Assembly (NCBI GenBank): GCA_950097015.1
Contig: CATNEN010000003.1
Span: 10,211,501 to 10,275,500 of the forward strand
DNA length: 64,000 nucleotides
Direction: 5' to 3'
Origin: Macrostomum hystrix
Lineage: Eukaryota > Platyhelminthes > Macrostomidae
Shown here: positions 11,104-22,000 of the stretch, piece by piece
Position numbering within the stretch: position 1 is the stretch's first letter
How the letters are laid out: each line of letters begins with the position of its first letter
Notes under the pieces: generated by a model
Database searches by the model: none
What the model saw: only the letters and a program-made list of their open reading frames with translations
Told to the model about the DNA's origin: nothing
Made by a program: the position numbers and the translations under genes

Positions 11104-12235
11104 CTTGATCAGTTTGAGTGACACCATATCAGTTTGAGTGACACCAGATCAGTCTGAGTGACACCTGATCAGTTTGAGTGACACCAGATCAGTTTGAGTG
11201 ACACCAGATCAGTTTGAGTGACACCAGATCAGTTTGAGTGACACCAGATCAGTTTGAGTGACACCAGAACAGTTTGAGTGACACCAGATCAGTTTGAGTG
11301 ACACCAGATCAGTTTGAGTGACACCAGATCAGTTTGAGTGACACCAGAACAGTTTGAGTGACACCAGATCAGTTTGAGTGACACCAGAACAGTTTGAGTG
11401 ACACCAGATCAGTTTGAGTGACACCAGATCAGTTTGAGTGACACCTGATCAGTTTGAGTGACACCAGAACAGTTTGAGTGACACCAGATCAGTTTGAGTG
11501 ACACCAGATCAGTTTGAGTGACACCAGATCAGTTTGAGTGACACCTGATCAGTTTGAGTGACACCAGAACAGTTTGAGTGACACCAGATCAGTTTCAGTG
11601 ACACCTGATCAGTTTGAGTGACACCAGATCAGTTTGAGTGACACCAGATCAGTTTGAGTGACACCAGATCAGTTTGAGTGACACCAGATCAGTTTGAGTG
11701 ACACCAGATCAGTTTGAGTGACACCAGATCAGTTTGAGTGACACCAGAACAGTTTGAGTGACACCAGATCAGTTTGAGTGACACCAGAACAGTTTGAGTG
11801 ACACCAGATCAGTTTGAGTGACACCTGATCAGTTTGAGTGACACCAGAACAGTTTGAGTGACACCAGATCAGTTTCAGTGACACCTGATCAGTTTGAGTG
11901 ACACCAGATCAGTTTGAGTGACACCAGATCAGTTTGAGTGACACCAGATCAGTTTCAGTGACACCTGATCAGTTTGAGTGACACCAGATCAGTTTGAGTG
12001 ACACCAGATCAGTTTGAGTGACACCAGATCAGTTTGAGTGACACCAGATCAGTTTGAGCGACACCAGATCAGTTTGAGTGACACCAGATCAGTTTGAGTG
12101 ACACCTGATCAGTTTGAGTGACACCAGATCAGTTTGAGTGACACCAGATCAGTTTGAGTGACACCAGATCAGTTTCAGTGACACCAGATCAGTTTGAGTG
12201 ACACCAGATCAGTTTCAGTGACACCAGATTACTGA
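11104..12235. repeat. Minisatellite, 20-bp unit
   Basis: About 56 copies of agatcagtttgagtgacacc in strict 20-bp register, with a few point variants (agaac, tgatc, tttcag). It lies about 500 bp upstream of the ankyrin-Mab21 start codon. Confidence 0.97.
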
Positions 12236-12370
12236 ATTGAAATCGAATAGAATGCTCATGGATTGTGATGCGTGCCCGAGATCTGTCTGTCACCGGTCCG
12301 AAAAACATTTTTATATTTCGATTGGATTCCTGTTTGGCCAATAAATATTGTTCAATCTAGAGCCAATCAC

Positions 12371-12407
12371 CGATAGTTAGTGTTGCTGTTGTTGTTGCTG
12401 TTGTTGC

Positions 12408-12451
<44 letters not shown>

Positions 12452-15400
12452 TTGTTGTTGCTGTTGTTGTTGTTGTTGTTGTTGGTGTTGTTGTTGTTGT
12501 TGTGGGCGGTCGGTAACAACCGGCACAAGAAGTAGCCGGCCATATCCGGATCCCCCAGTCCGTGGACCAAGCGAATCATCCGGCTGCAGCAAGGCACAGC
12601 CGGGCGTCGTTGTCCCGCCTATCCCAGCAAAACCCCCAGCAACTGCCGCCTCTGCATTAAAAGTAGAAACGGCAGCAAAAGGGTGCTGGCTCGGCTTGCG
12701 CATGGGTCCACTGGGTTCACCGGTCCAACCGTAATTCCGGACATTTTCGTGTCCACGGCCAATGGACCTTCCACCCGACACCTGACAGTCCAGCTCCGGC
12801 GGCCAGCTCCGATGGGGTCTTGCCGGAGTCTGGAGCTGCTCGGAGGTATGCCGGAAGTCGGGCTGTTGGTGTTGTTGCTGCTGCTGCTGCTGTTGTTGTT
12901 GTTGTTGTTGTTGTTGTGGGCTCGGTACTGCAGTCATCGTTGTCAGGCGATTGTCCGGCGTACAAACTCCTCCAGCATGATCCGACACTCCGCCGGTCTG
13001 CTGCTCATATCCGCAAGCGCGGTGATGCCAATGGTGCGCCTGATGCTATCTAACGTCGGGCAGTCCAGCAGTATATGTTCGATGTCCTCCGCCTGCCTCG
13101 CGCAGAGGCGACAGGTGGGGCTGTCATCCCAGCCGACTCTGTGTGCGTACGCTCGTAGCTGTAGCGAGTGGCCTGTGCGGAGACGGGTGTACTCGACGGT
13201 CTCCCGCCTGGTCCATCCGGCCATTTGCTGCCTGTTGATCTTGCGCCCTCCGTAAGTTTCTTCGGACCGTTTGTGCGTCCAGGTGCGGTCTGCCAGCGTT
13301 CTGCGCAGGGCATTGGTTGCCGCCTGGTGCGTCCACTGCCATGGGGAGTTTGCCTGGTCCATCAAGCTGCCTTCTTTGGCTAGCGCGTCCGCAGCCTCGT
13401 TGCCCGGCAATCCGCAGTGTCCTGGGACCCACACTAGGCTAATTTTTCTACCAATGCTGTTCCAGCTGTGGGCAATGCTAGTCGCAATCGGATCGTTCCA
13501 TCGCGCTCGCCGCCTGACGATCGTTGCCAAGGCTGCCGCGCTATCACACGCAATGGTAGCTGTGTTCCAGCCCTCCGTTCTGGCTAGCCATTTAAGTGCG
13601 TCGTCTATGGCTACCAATTCGGCTTGCGTGGAGGAGCATTCGATTCCGGCTGGCTGGCAGCTGCTGCCGATTTCGTTGTTGTCTTGGTCAAACGCGATCC
13701 ATCCCGCACCTCCTTTTTTGTCATCAGTCGTGGATCCGTCCGTGAACAGCGTGACATCAGCTGGCTTGTCTTTGAGCCTCTTCTCGGCTTCCTGCCGGTT
13801 GGCTTGGGCATTGTCCAGCTTGTGGATGGAGTTGCGGTCGAGCTCCAGCGGCTGATTGGTAGACCATGGGGGTGGAGGCAGATCGATGCTGTTTTTGCCT
13901 TCGGTGTTGGTTGGTTGCAGGATGTTTGCCGGCCAATTGCCACGGCACCAGTCTCGCCACGATGGGCGCCGGAGACGCTGCTGCAGGTTGCTTCTGGCTG
14001 CTTTGGCGCGATTGGTTTCCGGTTCGAGTCTGCTGTACTTGTCGTAGCGCGTGAGAGCGTCGAGCTTTCCCCGGCTCGCGATAGTTGTCAGGCCGGCTTC
14101 GGCTAGGAGGGCTTCTGCCGGTGTGCTGGCAAGTGCACCGGTTATGATGCGCGCCGCGGCGCGCTGGCAGCGCTCCAGTTTTTCAATTTGGGATTTTGCC
14201 GCCCATGGCATCCAGGCCGCGGCAGCGTACTCGAGCACCGGCCTGATGAGTGCAAGATAGGCTACGCGGATTGTGCTGTCGTCCATGCCCCATTCCGGGC
14301 CGCCGATGCGCCTAAGTAGGTGGAGTCTTTGCCTGGCCTTCTGGACGCATTTCCGGATGTGTTCCGCGAAGGTTAGGCAGCGGTCGTACGTTACTCCGAG
14401 GAAGCACTGGTGCGGGTTCACGCGGAGTTGCTTCCCATTGAGGTAGATCTCCGGGGCCGCCGACGCATCATTAGGATTCATGGAAAAGACTCCAATTTCG
14501 CATTTGTCCGGGTTGAGGCGGAGGAGCCATCTGCTGCTCCATTTGGCCACTCCGTCAAGCGCTGCCTGGAGTTTGCGCCGGGCTTCTAAAATGCTCCTCC
14601 CTTGGCTCCAGATGGCTAGGTCGTCCGCGAACAGGCTGAAGGCGACATCTCCCGGTATGGCACTCCGAACGTCGTTGATGTAGACGAGGAAGAGGATGGG
14701 CGATAACACGGCCCCCTGAGGCAGGCCCTGCTTCATGGTGACGTGCGCGCCTGTCTCTTGTCCAAGTCTGACCCAGGCCCGACGGTTTGCCAACCAGCTT
14801 TGGATCCACCGGATGAGACGGGCGTCGATGCCTAGGTTGTGCATTTTACTCAGTAAGCCCGCTCTCCACACCGTATCGTACGCTTTGGCATAGTCCAGCG
14901 TAAGCAGCAGCGTTTTAAGCCTGATCTGGAAGCCGTCGCTAATGGCCTGGCTGAGGAGCAGTGCCTGGTCCGTGGTGGCGCGGCCGCTGCGGAAACCGGC
15001 TTGCTCGTCTATGATGAGACCACGGCTCTCAAGCACGAACTTAAGGCGGTTGGCAAGAATTCGCTCAAACCATTTTCCGATAGCTGATGTCAGGCAGATA
15101 GGGCGGTAGGATGGGATCAGTTCCGGATCGGCTCCCTGCTTGAGCAGCGGGATGATTTCGCCCTTCCTCCAGTTTTGCGGCACGTCGGTTTCCGTCCAAG
15201 ATCGTTGGAATAGCCTGTGGAACGTAGCTATGGCACATTGTGGTAGCTCTTTGAGGAGTCGTGGATGGATCCTGTCCGGCCCAGGCGCTTTGGTGCCGTC
15301 CATGTCGTTCAGCGCAGCAATGGTTTCCCCCATGGTGATCTCGCGGCCTTCCGGTCCCAGGTTAGGCGTTTTCCTCAGCGCTTGATTGAGCTCCTTGCGC

Positions 15401-15519
15401 TGCCGGCGGTGCTCTTTGCCAATGATCAGGTTGCTGACTTCTGCGTACGTCTGTGCAAAGGCGGTGGCTTTGCTGGCCTGACTGATGAACTGCCTGCCCT
15501 TATGGGTTATGACCTCTAA
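12371..15519 (-). mobile_element. 5'-truncated I-group LINE (RT + RNase H)
   Basis: A non-LTR retrotransposon on the minus strand. The coding part runs from the satellite junction at 15519 to the stop at 12943. A 3' untranslated part follows, with an internal (CAG/CAA)n near 12867-12916, ending in a (CAA)n tail at 12371-12505. Endonuclease sequence is absent. RT plus RNase H with a (CAA)n tail suits the I superfamily; the exact clade is open. No target-site duplication could be identified. Confidence 0.9.
12943..15519 (-). CDS. LINE ORF2 fragment: reverse transcriptase-RNase H
   Basis: The frame is open from 15519, with the first ATG at 15333 (796 residues from there). The 62 codons before that ATG look like the usual EN-RT linker, so the true start is lost. 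Counting from the ATG, RT shows SYRPICLTSAIGKWFERILA (75-94), LDYAKAYD (146-153), GLPQGAVLSP (203-212) and the catalytic FADD (235-238). RNase H follows with FTDGS, a QAEL glutamate, ACDSAAA and WVPGHCGLPGNEAAD. The C-terminus has a CX2CX8HX4C knuckle (CRLCARQAEDIEHILLDC). No internal stop or frameshift is visible, so insertion is recent, but the copy cannot be autonomous without its endonuclease. Confidence 0.93.
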   Translation of the reverse strand, partial: LEVITHKGRQFISQASKATAFAQTYAEVSNLIIGKEHRRQRKELNQALRKTPNLGPEGREITMGETIAALNDMDGTKAPGPDRIHPRLLKELPQCAIATFHRLFQRSWTETDVPQNWRKGEIIPLLKQGADPELIPSYRPICLTSAIGKWFERILANRLKFVLESRGLIIDEQAGFRSGRATTDQALLLSQAISDGFQIRLKTLLLTLDYAKAYDTVWRAGLLSKMHNLGIDARLIRWIQSWLANRRAWVRLGQETGAHVTMKQGLPQGAVLSPILFLVYINDVRSAIPGDVAFSLFADDLAIWSQGRSILEARRKLQAALDGVAKWSSRWLLRLNPDKCEIGVFSMNPNDASAAPEIYLNGKQLRVNPHQCFLGVTYDRCLTFAEHIRKCVQKARQRLHLLRRIGGPEWGMDDSTIRVAYLALIRPVLEYAAAAWMPWAAKSQIEKLERCQRAAARIITGALASTPAEALLAEAGLTTIASRGKLDALTRYDKYSRLEPETNRAKAARSNLQQRLRRPSWRDWCRGNWPANILQPTNTEGKNSIDLPPPPWSTNQPLELDRNSIHKLDNAQANRQEAEKRLKDKPADVTLFTDGSTTDDKKGGAGWIAFDQDNNEIGSSCQPAGIECSSTQAELVAIDDALKWLARTEGWNTATIACDSAAALATIVRRRARWNDPIATSIAHSWNSIGRKISLVWVPGHCGLPGNEAADALAKEGSLMDQANSPWQWTHQAATNALRRTLADRTWTHKRSEETYGGRKINRQQMAGWTRRETVEYTRLRTGHSLQLRAYAHRVGWDDSPTCRLCARQAEDIEHILLDCPTLDSIRRTIGITALADMSSRPAECRIMLEEFVRRTIA

Positions 15520-15582
15520 GGTTGTTGTTGTTGTTGTTGTTGTCGTTGTTGTTGCTGTTGTTGCTGCTGCTGCTGTTGCTGC

Positions 15583-15638
<56 letters not shown>

Positions 15639-15641
15639 GTA
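15516..15641. repeat. (GTT)n microsatellite abutting the LINE 5' end
   Basis: A trinucleotide tract with GTC and GCT interruptions. In LINE orientation it is (CAA)n, the same as the element's own 3' tail. It may be the tail of an older element into which this one inserted. Confidence 0.95.
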
Positions 15642-15967
15642 AAAGCGCCAGTTATTAGAGCTAATCGGAACTGATCTTATTGGGAATAAATTCGTCAGGT
15701 TTTAAATGCCAAGGTTTTGCACTATGTAGCCTTTAGGACTTTTTAAAAAGCAAATAACACTTCTCTGTCCGTCTGCCTCTGTCTGTCTGTCTCATAACTA
15801 TCGCGTCTCAAAAAAGCGCAGATGGTAACTTTCTCAGAAGAAAATTTTTTTCACTTTTCATACTTCAGCACTTATTATTGTAGTACTACTTAGTATATAC
15901 TTATACTAAAGTATAGAACTACCCCAGCTAACTGGAATTAAAAGACTCAATTAAGAAAACACTATTT

Positions 15968-16045
15968 TCCTTGGGTTAGGACTCGAACTCTCGACCTCCC
16001 GGTCAGATATCCGAAGCCCTAACTACCGTACCGGAGTAGCTGCCA
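15968..16045 (-). repeat. tRNA-like sequence, probable SINE head
   Basis: On the minus strand the sequence shows an A-box-like ggtacggtagttagg followed about 35 bp later by gagagttcgagtcctaa, a B-box match. No clean acceptor stem is seen, and unrelated repeats follow, so a SINE head or tRNA pseudogene is more likely than a working tRNA. It differs from the SINE family seen elsewhere in the window. Confidence 0.55.
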
Positions 16046-16180
16046 TGATCACGTGGCGCAAATTTTCAGGCAAGCTGCCATGATCACGTGGCGCAAATTG
16101 TCAGGCAAGCTGCCATGATCACGTGGCGCAAATTGTCAGGCAAGCTGCCATGATCACGTGGCGCAAATTGTCAGGCAATG
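16037..16180. repeat. 35-bp repeat, four copies
   Basis: Four head-to-tail copies of gctgccatgatcacgtgg followed by cgcaaattgtcaggcaa. They directly follow the tRNA-like head and may be part of the same element. Each holds a CACGTG. Confidence 0.85.
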
Positions 16181-16235
16181 CGTCACACAAAAAAGCAAGC
16201 CGATGTCGCTTAGCTGTGTGGCCATGCTATGGGTA

Positions 16236-16622
16236 GCGTTTTTTGGGTTTGGGTGGCGCTTCCTTGTGTTTGGGTGGCGCTTCCTTGTGTTTGGGTGGCG
16301 CTTTCTTGTGTTTGGGTGGCGCTTCCTTGAATTTGGGTGGCGCTTCCTTGTGTTTGGGTGGCGCTTCCTTGAATTTGGGTGGCGCTTCCTTGAGTTTGGG
16401 TGGCGCTTTCTTGTGTTTGGGTGGCGCTTCCTTGTGTTTGGGTGGCGCTTCCTTGTGTTTGGGTGGCGCTTCCTTGAATTTGGGTGGCGCTTCCTTGAGT
16501 TTGGGTGGCGCTTTCTTGTGCTTGGGTGGCGCTTCCTTGTGTTTGGGTGGCGCTTCCTTGTGTTTTGGGTGGCGCTTCCTTGAGTTTGGGTGGCGCTTTC
16601 TTGTGTTTGGGTGGCGCTTTCA
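16236..16622. repeat. Minisatellite, 21-bp unit
   Basis: About 18 copies of tgggtggcgcttccttg plus gtgtt/aattt/agttt. The 21-bp unit keeps long frames open on both strands (for example 16154-16642 minus, 16158-16583 plus). None has a domain. Confidence 0.95.
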
Positions 16623-16624
16623 GG

Positions 16625-16706
16625 GCAATGAACGACCTTCATGAGTGACTCGACAACACTGAGGTGGCCGTTCTTTGACTACATGTGGAGAGGTGACTTG
16701 CCTGTA
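16625..16706 (-). pseudogene. Relic of the last ankyrin repeat of an ankyrin-Mab21 gene
   Basis: About 80 bp closely matches 9127-9208 in the ankyrin-Mab21 gene on the same strand, sharing gtgactcgacaacactgagg. Translated, it gives a GKSPLHM stop [13 protein letters not shown] pattern, against [20 protein letters not shown] in the gene. An in-frame TAG breaks it, and minisatellite sequence begins abruptly at its 3' side. It shows that another copy of this region once existed here. Confidence 0.8.
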
Positions 16707-16906
16707 ATGAATGCATTTTTTTATTCTAACGACCGAATTAAATGGTCATAATATGCATGAAATACTACTTAAACAGCAGAATATGCGTCCAAGTTTGACA
16801 GATTTCACATAAATGAAGCAAAATGCTGTGCTTCAACTGTTTAGTGACGAATTCAAACAAACACATGAAACAAGGCGCTCCCAAATCCTCACAGAGTCTC
16901 ACATTG

Positions 16907-18358
16907 ACCTCCCCACTCACTCACCAACCACCTAGATCCTCACAATGGCCTCCCCACTCACTCACCAACCACCCAGATCCTCACAATGGCCTCCCCCCAC
17001 TCAATCACCAACCACCCAGATCATCACAATGGCCTCCCCACTCACTCACCAACCACCCAGATCCTCACAATGGCCTCCCCACTCACTCACCAACCACCCA
17101 GATCATCACAATGGCCTCCCCACTCACTCACCAACCACCCAGATCCTCACAATGGCCTCCCCACTCACTCACCAACCACCCAGATCATCACAATGGCCTC
17201 CCCACTCACTCACCAACCACCCAGATCCTCACAATGGCATCTCTACTCACTCACCAACCATCCAGATCCTCACAATGGCATCTCTACTCACTCACCAACC
17301 ACCCAGATCATCACAATGGCATCTCTACTCACTCACCAACCACCCAGATCCTCACAATGGCCTCTCTACTTACTCACCAACCACCCAGATCCTCACAATG
17401 GCCTCCCCACTCACTCACCAACCATCCAGATCATCACAATGGCCTCCCCACTCACTCACCAACCACCCAGATCCTCACAATGGCATCTCTACTCACTCAC
17501 CAACCATCCAGATCCTCATAATGGCATCTCTACTCACTCACCAACCACCCAGATCCTCACAATGGCATCTCTACTCACTCACCAACCACCCAGATCCTCA
17601 CAATGGCCTCCCCACTCACTCACCAACCACCCAGATCCTCACAATGGCCTTCCCACTCACTCACCAACCACCCAGATCATCACAATGGCCTCCCCACTCA
17701 CTCAACAACCACCCAGATCCTCACAATGGCATCTCTACTCACTCACCAACCACCCAGATCCTCACAATGGCCTCTCTACTCACTCACCAACCACCCAGAT
17801 CCTCACAATGGCCTCCCCACTCACTCACCAACCACCCAGATCCTCACAATGGCCTCTCTACTCACTCACCAACCACCCAGATCCTCACAATGGCCTCTCT
17901 ACTCACTCACCAACCACCCAGATCCTCACAATGGCATCTCTACTCACTCACCAACCACCCAGATCCTCACAATGGCCTCTCTACTCACTCACCAACCACC
18001 CAGATCCTCACAATGGCCTCTCTACTCACTCACCAACCACCCAGATCCTCACAATGGCATCTCTACTCACTCACCAACCACCCAGATCCTCACAATGGCA
18101 TCTCTACTCACTCACCAACCACCCAGATCCTCACAATGGCCTCCCCACTCACTCACCAACCACCCAGATCCTCACAATGGCCTCCCCACTCACTCACCAA
18201 CCACCCAGATCCTCACAATGGCCTCCCCACTCACTCACCAACCACCCAGATCCTCACAATGGCCTCCCCACTCACTCACCAACCACCCAGATCCTCACAA
18301 TGGCCTCTCTACTCACTCACCAACCACCCAGATCCTCACAATGGCCTCTCTACTCACT
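16907..18358. repeat. Minisatellite, 41-bp unit
   Basis: About 35 copies of a 41-bp unit with the words ccacccagatcctcacaa and tggcctccccactcac. Unit variants (catctcta, cctctcta, cctcccca) are interspersed. Three plus frames stay open for up to 488 codons, with no protein family behind them. Confidence 0.97.
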
Positions 18359-19095
18359 TGGAATGTTTTCAGGAAACAGGAAAAACAAGAAAATAATTTT
18401 TGGAATGAGTCATGATGACTCATATGCGATTTTCAGAAACAAAGTCATGTGACTTGAAACTGGAGAACCGGTTTTCGACATGCTCACTTGAAAAACCCAC
18501 AAAATACAGCTGAACAGACAAGCTTGACCTCTGTGAGCAAACATGCATGGCCTAAGTAACACCCTGTCCTAAAAACCGGTTTTCCCCAAAAAATTACAAT
18601 AAATAAGCTCAAATCCGAGATGAACATTCAGACTCGGAGCAAACCCGGAGTTATTTATTGCAAGCAATCGCTGTTAAAATGAACAAAGTTTACGGGAGCC
18701 ACATATCGTTGATACATTTGAGATAGGCCTCCATGTGTCCTAGGATACATCCCTAGAGGATTATTGATTGATTGATTTGAGTTATCCGTTATCTTTCGGA
18801 GGTCAGGAGTCAAGAGCAACAGACAGGATCGACTAGCAACTGCCAAGAGACTAACACGCTACAAAGACTCAAGAAGTAATCGACCCAAAAATTCACGGTT
18901 GACCAACAACAACAATGAGAAGCAGAACCGCACGCCCCTCTGCAATAATACTGTCCACAACTAGCCACCAAGGAAAAAGAACATGCAACAGTAAGTGTCA
19001 CGTGACTTTTGTAAATTCCTCGGCCATTGTCCTCCATTGTCTAGAAGTGGAAGTTTTGTGTGTCTGATCAACACAACAAACTCTTCACACTCACA
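18359..19095. other. Non-coding spacer
   Basis: Unique-looking DNA between two related minisatellites. It holds attgattgattga near 18765 and a short minus ORF (18810-19037) without family resemblance. No gene is supported. Confidence 0.5.
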
Positions 19096-20092
19096 AGCCT
19101 CACACATCCTCAAAATGGCATCCCCAATCACTCACCAGCCTCCCAGATCCATCGAGTGCCTGAACAATGGCCTCCCAGATCCCATGACTGCCTCAACAAT
19201 GGCCTCCCTGATCCATCGACTGCCACAACAATGGCCTCCCAGATCCACCGACTGCCTCAACAATGGCCTCCCAGATCCATCGACTGCCTCAACAATGGCC
19301 TCCCAGATCCATCGACTGCCTCAACAATGGCCTCCCAGATCCATCGACTGCCTCAACAATGGCCTCCCAGATCCATCGACTGCCTCAACAATGGCCTCCC
19401 AGATCCATCGACTGCCTCAACAATGGCCTCCCAGATCCATCGACTGCCTCAACAATGGCCTCCCAGATCCCTCGACTGCCTCAACAATGGCCTCCCAGAT
19501 CCCTCGACTGCCTCAACAATGGCCTCCCAGATCCCTCGACTGCCTCAACAATGGCCTCCCAGATCCATCGACTGCCTCAACAATGGCCTCCCAGATCCAT
19601 CGACTGCCTCAACAATGGCCTCCCAGATCCATCGACTGCCTCAACAATGGCCTCCCAGATCCCTCGACTGCCTCAACAATGGCCTCCCAGATCCCTCGAC
19701 TGCCTCAACAATGGCCTCCCAGATCCCTCGACTGCCTCAACAATGGCCTCCCAGATCCATCGACTGCCTCAACAATGGCCTCCCAGATCCCTTGAATGCC
19801 TCAACAATGGCCTCCCAGATCCCTCGACTGCCTCAACAATGGCCTCCCAGATCCCTCGACTGCCTCAACAATGGCCTCCCAGATCCATCGACTGCCTCAA
19901 CAATGGCCTCCCAGATCCCTTGAATGCCTCAACAATGGCCTCCCAGATCTATCGACTGCCTCAACAATGGCCTCCCAGATCCATCGACTGCCTCAACAAT
20001 GGCCTCCCAGATCCCTTAAATGCCTCAACAATGGCCTCCCAGATCCATCGACTGCCTCAACAATGGCCTCCCAGATCCATCGACTGCCAGCT
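19096..20092. repeat. Minisatellite, 32-bp unit
   Basis: About 29 copies of a unit with ctcaacaatggcctccca and gatccatcgactgc. It shares the caatggcctccc and cagatcc cores with the 41-bp array at 16907-18358, so the two arrays probably have a common origin. Confidence 0.97.
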
Positions 20093-20414
20093 CAGTCAGT
20101 AATCAGCTCAGTCAGTGGGTGACACCATGGCCTGGTGCCATTGAAGCTCTGATCTGATTGATTCGATCAACTTTTCTGCCTGTTTTTGTCAGTTAAGCAA
20201 CAGTTAAGAAGGCCTGCTCCGATACGAAATAAAACAGTGAGATTTCAGCTAACAGATTTCAGTATGGGAGTAATCTAGGCTTCAGGGACATTGTGTGCAA
20301 TCAGATCTGGCACTGAGCATGCGTGAATAAGGTGCAAAATGAAAATATTTGTGAAACATTTTATGCGTAACTCGTGCTGTGCTCATAGTACGAATAATCA
20401 CCAAACCATTATTG

Positions 20415-21132
20415 CCAGGCCTAAAGTTCAATGGTCACTGGCCTGAATTTTGATGGTCACTGGCCTGCATTTTGATGGTCACTGGCCTGTATTTTGATGG
20501 TCACTGGCCTGTATTTTGATGGTCACTGGCCTGTATTTTGATGGTCACTGGCCTGTATTTTGATGGTCACTGGCCTGAACTTCGATAGTCACAGGCCTGA
20601 ATTTCGATGGTCACTGGCATGACGACAAAGGACTCACTCACAAAGCACCAGCCTGAAGTTTGTTGGTCACTGGCCTGAATTTTGATTGTCACTGGACTGA
20701 GGACGTATGACTCAGAGACAAAGCTCGAGCCTGAAGTTCGATAGTCACTAGCCTGAAGTTCGATAGTCACTAGCCTGAAGTTCGATGGTCAATGGCCTGA
20801 AGTTCTGTTGTCACTGGCAGGAGGAGGCAGAACTCACTCACAAAGCACGAGCCTGAAGTTCCATAGTCACTTGTCTGAAGTTCGGTGCTCACAGGTCTGA
20901 AGGTAGATGGTTATTGACCTGAAGTTCGATAGTCACTGGCATGAAGTTCGATGGTCACTGGCTGGAGAAGGTGGGACTCACCCACAAAGCACAAGTCTAA
21001 AGTTCCATTCACTGGCCAGGGGTTCGATAATCAATAGCCAAAACCTCTATGGTCACTGGACTGAGGAGGTGTAACTCAGGGACTAAGCACGAGCCTGAAG
21101 TTCGATAGTCACTAGCCTGAAGTTCGATGGGC
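20415..21132. repeat. Minisatellite, 22-bp unit (dispersed family, copy B)
   Basis: Same unit as 5806-6118 (tggcctg...ttcgatggtcac), here more diverged, with sub-blocks reading tattttgatgg and with the linker actcactcacaaagcac repeated. The greater divergence suggests an older array. Confidence 0.9.
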
Positions 21133-21721
21133 ACAGGCCTTAGGACTCTAATCTTCCCACAACTGTGTAATTTTTTACACTAGTGTAATCTTTCCACAAA
21201 TTTCTTGTCTTGGCACACCAGTCAGTTAATCTAATGTATTTTAGTGTAATCTTCACGCAGAGTTAGTTTAACACAAATCATCAAATCACAGATGTAACTA
21301 TGTCGCCATAAGCAATTTATCGGTTGTTTGAACAAGTATGTGACTATCAGTGTATGTATATTTGCATCACAATTGTGCCAACACTCAGAAAAGAGACAGC
21401 AAGAGGTTCACGTTCACAATCCACACGAAAAGAACTGGCGGCAGAGAGCGGCTCACAAAAAAATAAATTGATAAATACTGCTGAACACGAACTCTGCATG
21501 CTGAGTCACACTTGTACTTTAGCGCTCCACTGTGTCTGTTGGCTAGCATTAAAGTACACACAAACATGTACTAACATACTACTGATAAAAAAATAATTTT
21601 AAATCGTCAGAAGTAACGACTAGTGAGTAATTACCCTCTTTTACCCTTTTTGGCCAAAGTTAGTATTAGGTATCCGATATAGAACGAAAAATGTTTAAAC
21701 GAAAAGTTCGATGTTATTAGG
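21133..21721. other. Intergenic stretch, no gene seen
   Basis: AT-rich DNA with repeated gtgtaatctt words near 21140-21260. A 90-codon plus ORF (21324-21596) has no recognisable features. Confidence 0.45.
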
Positions 21722-22000
21722 GTTGAAGCCTAGTTGTTAGTGTCAGACTCACATCTTGAAGGTCGGGGGTTCGACTCCCGACTCCATTGGACCAAATTGT
21801 CTCCTTTAGCAAGACACTTAGCTCTGTGTTGCTTCAGTTCTCCCAGCAGAAAAATGGATACCAGCATTAGAAGGATTAATTGAGGATGGCTGTGGCGTCC
21901 CCCAGTCCATGGACTGAACAGCCGTACGCAGCCTTCAGATGCGACGCACAATAGCTGCGGCTGTGCTGTCGGCTGCCCAATCGTGGCAGGTATAATCAAG
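21722..22000 (+). mobile_element. tRNA-derived SINE, copy 1
   Basis: Begins with a tRNA-like head: A-box region near 21727-21740, B-box ggttcgactcc at 21768-21778. A conserved body follows (tccatggactgaacagcc, then gctgcggctgtgctgtcgg), ending near gtataatcaa. The same unit is found inverted at 25264, 31638 and 42958. Pol III transcription from the internal promoter is expected for such elements. Confidence 0.85.

Noticed and set aside
11104-12235. Regular 20-bp repeats as a CRISPR-like array
   Set aside because: There are no unique spacers: units are contiguous and the host is an animal. It is an ordinary minisatellite.
12525-12590. Similarity between the LINE 3' part and the SINE body (cccccagtcc...tggac)
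   Set aside because: Only a short near-palindromic word matches, orientation is ambiguous, and the 3' ends differ, so shared-tail parasitism is not supported.
12377-12988. PolyQ ORF on the minus strand
   Set aside because: It lies in the LINE 3' untranslated part and its (CAA)n tail, overlaps the RT ORF end in another frame and has no family.
16823-18452. Plus-strand ORFs of up to 488 codons
   Set aside because: Produced by the 41-bp array; same peptide pattern in three frames, no domain, no splice context.
18995-20122. Plus-strand ORFs of 266-287 codons
   Set aside because: Produced by the 32-bp array in all three frames.
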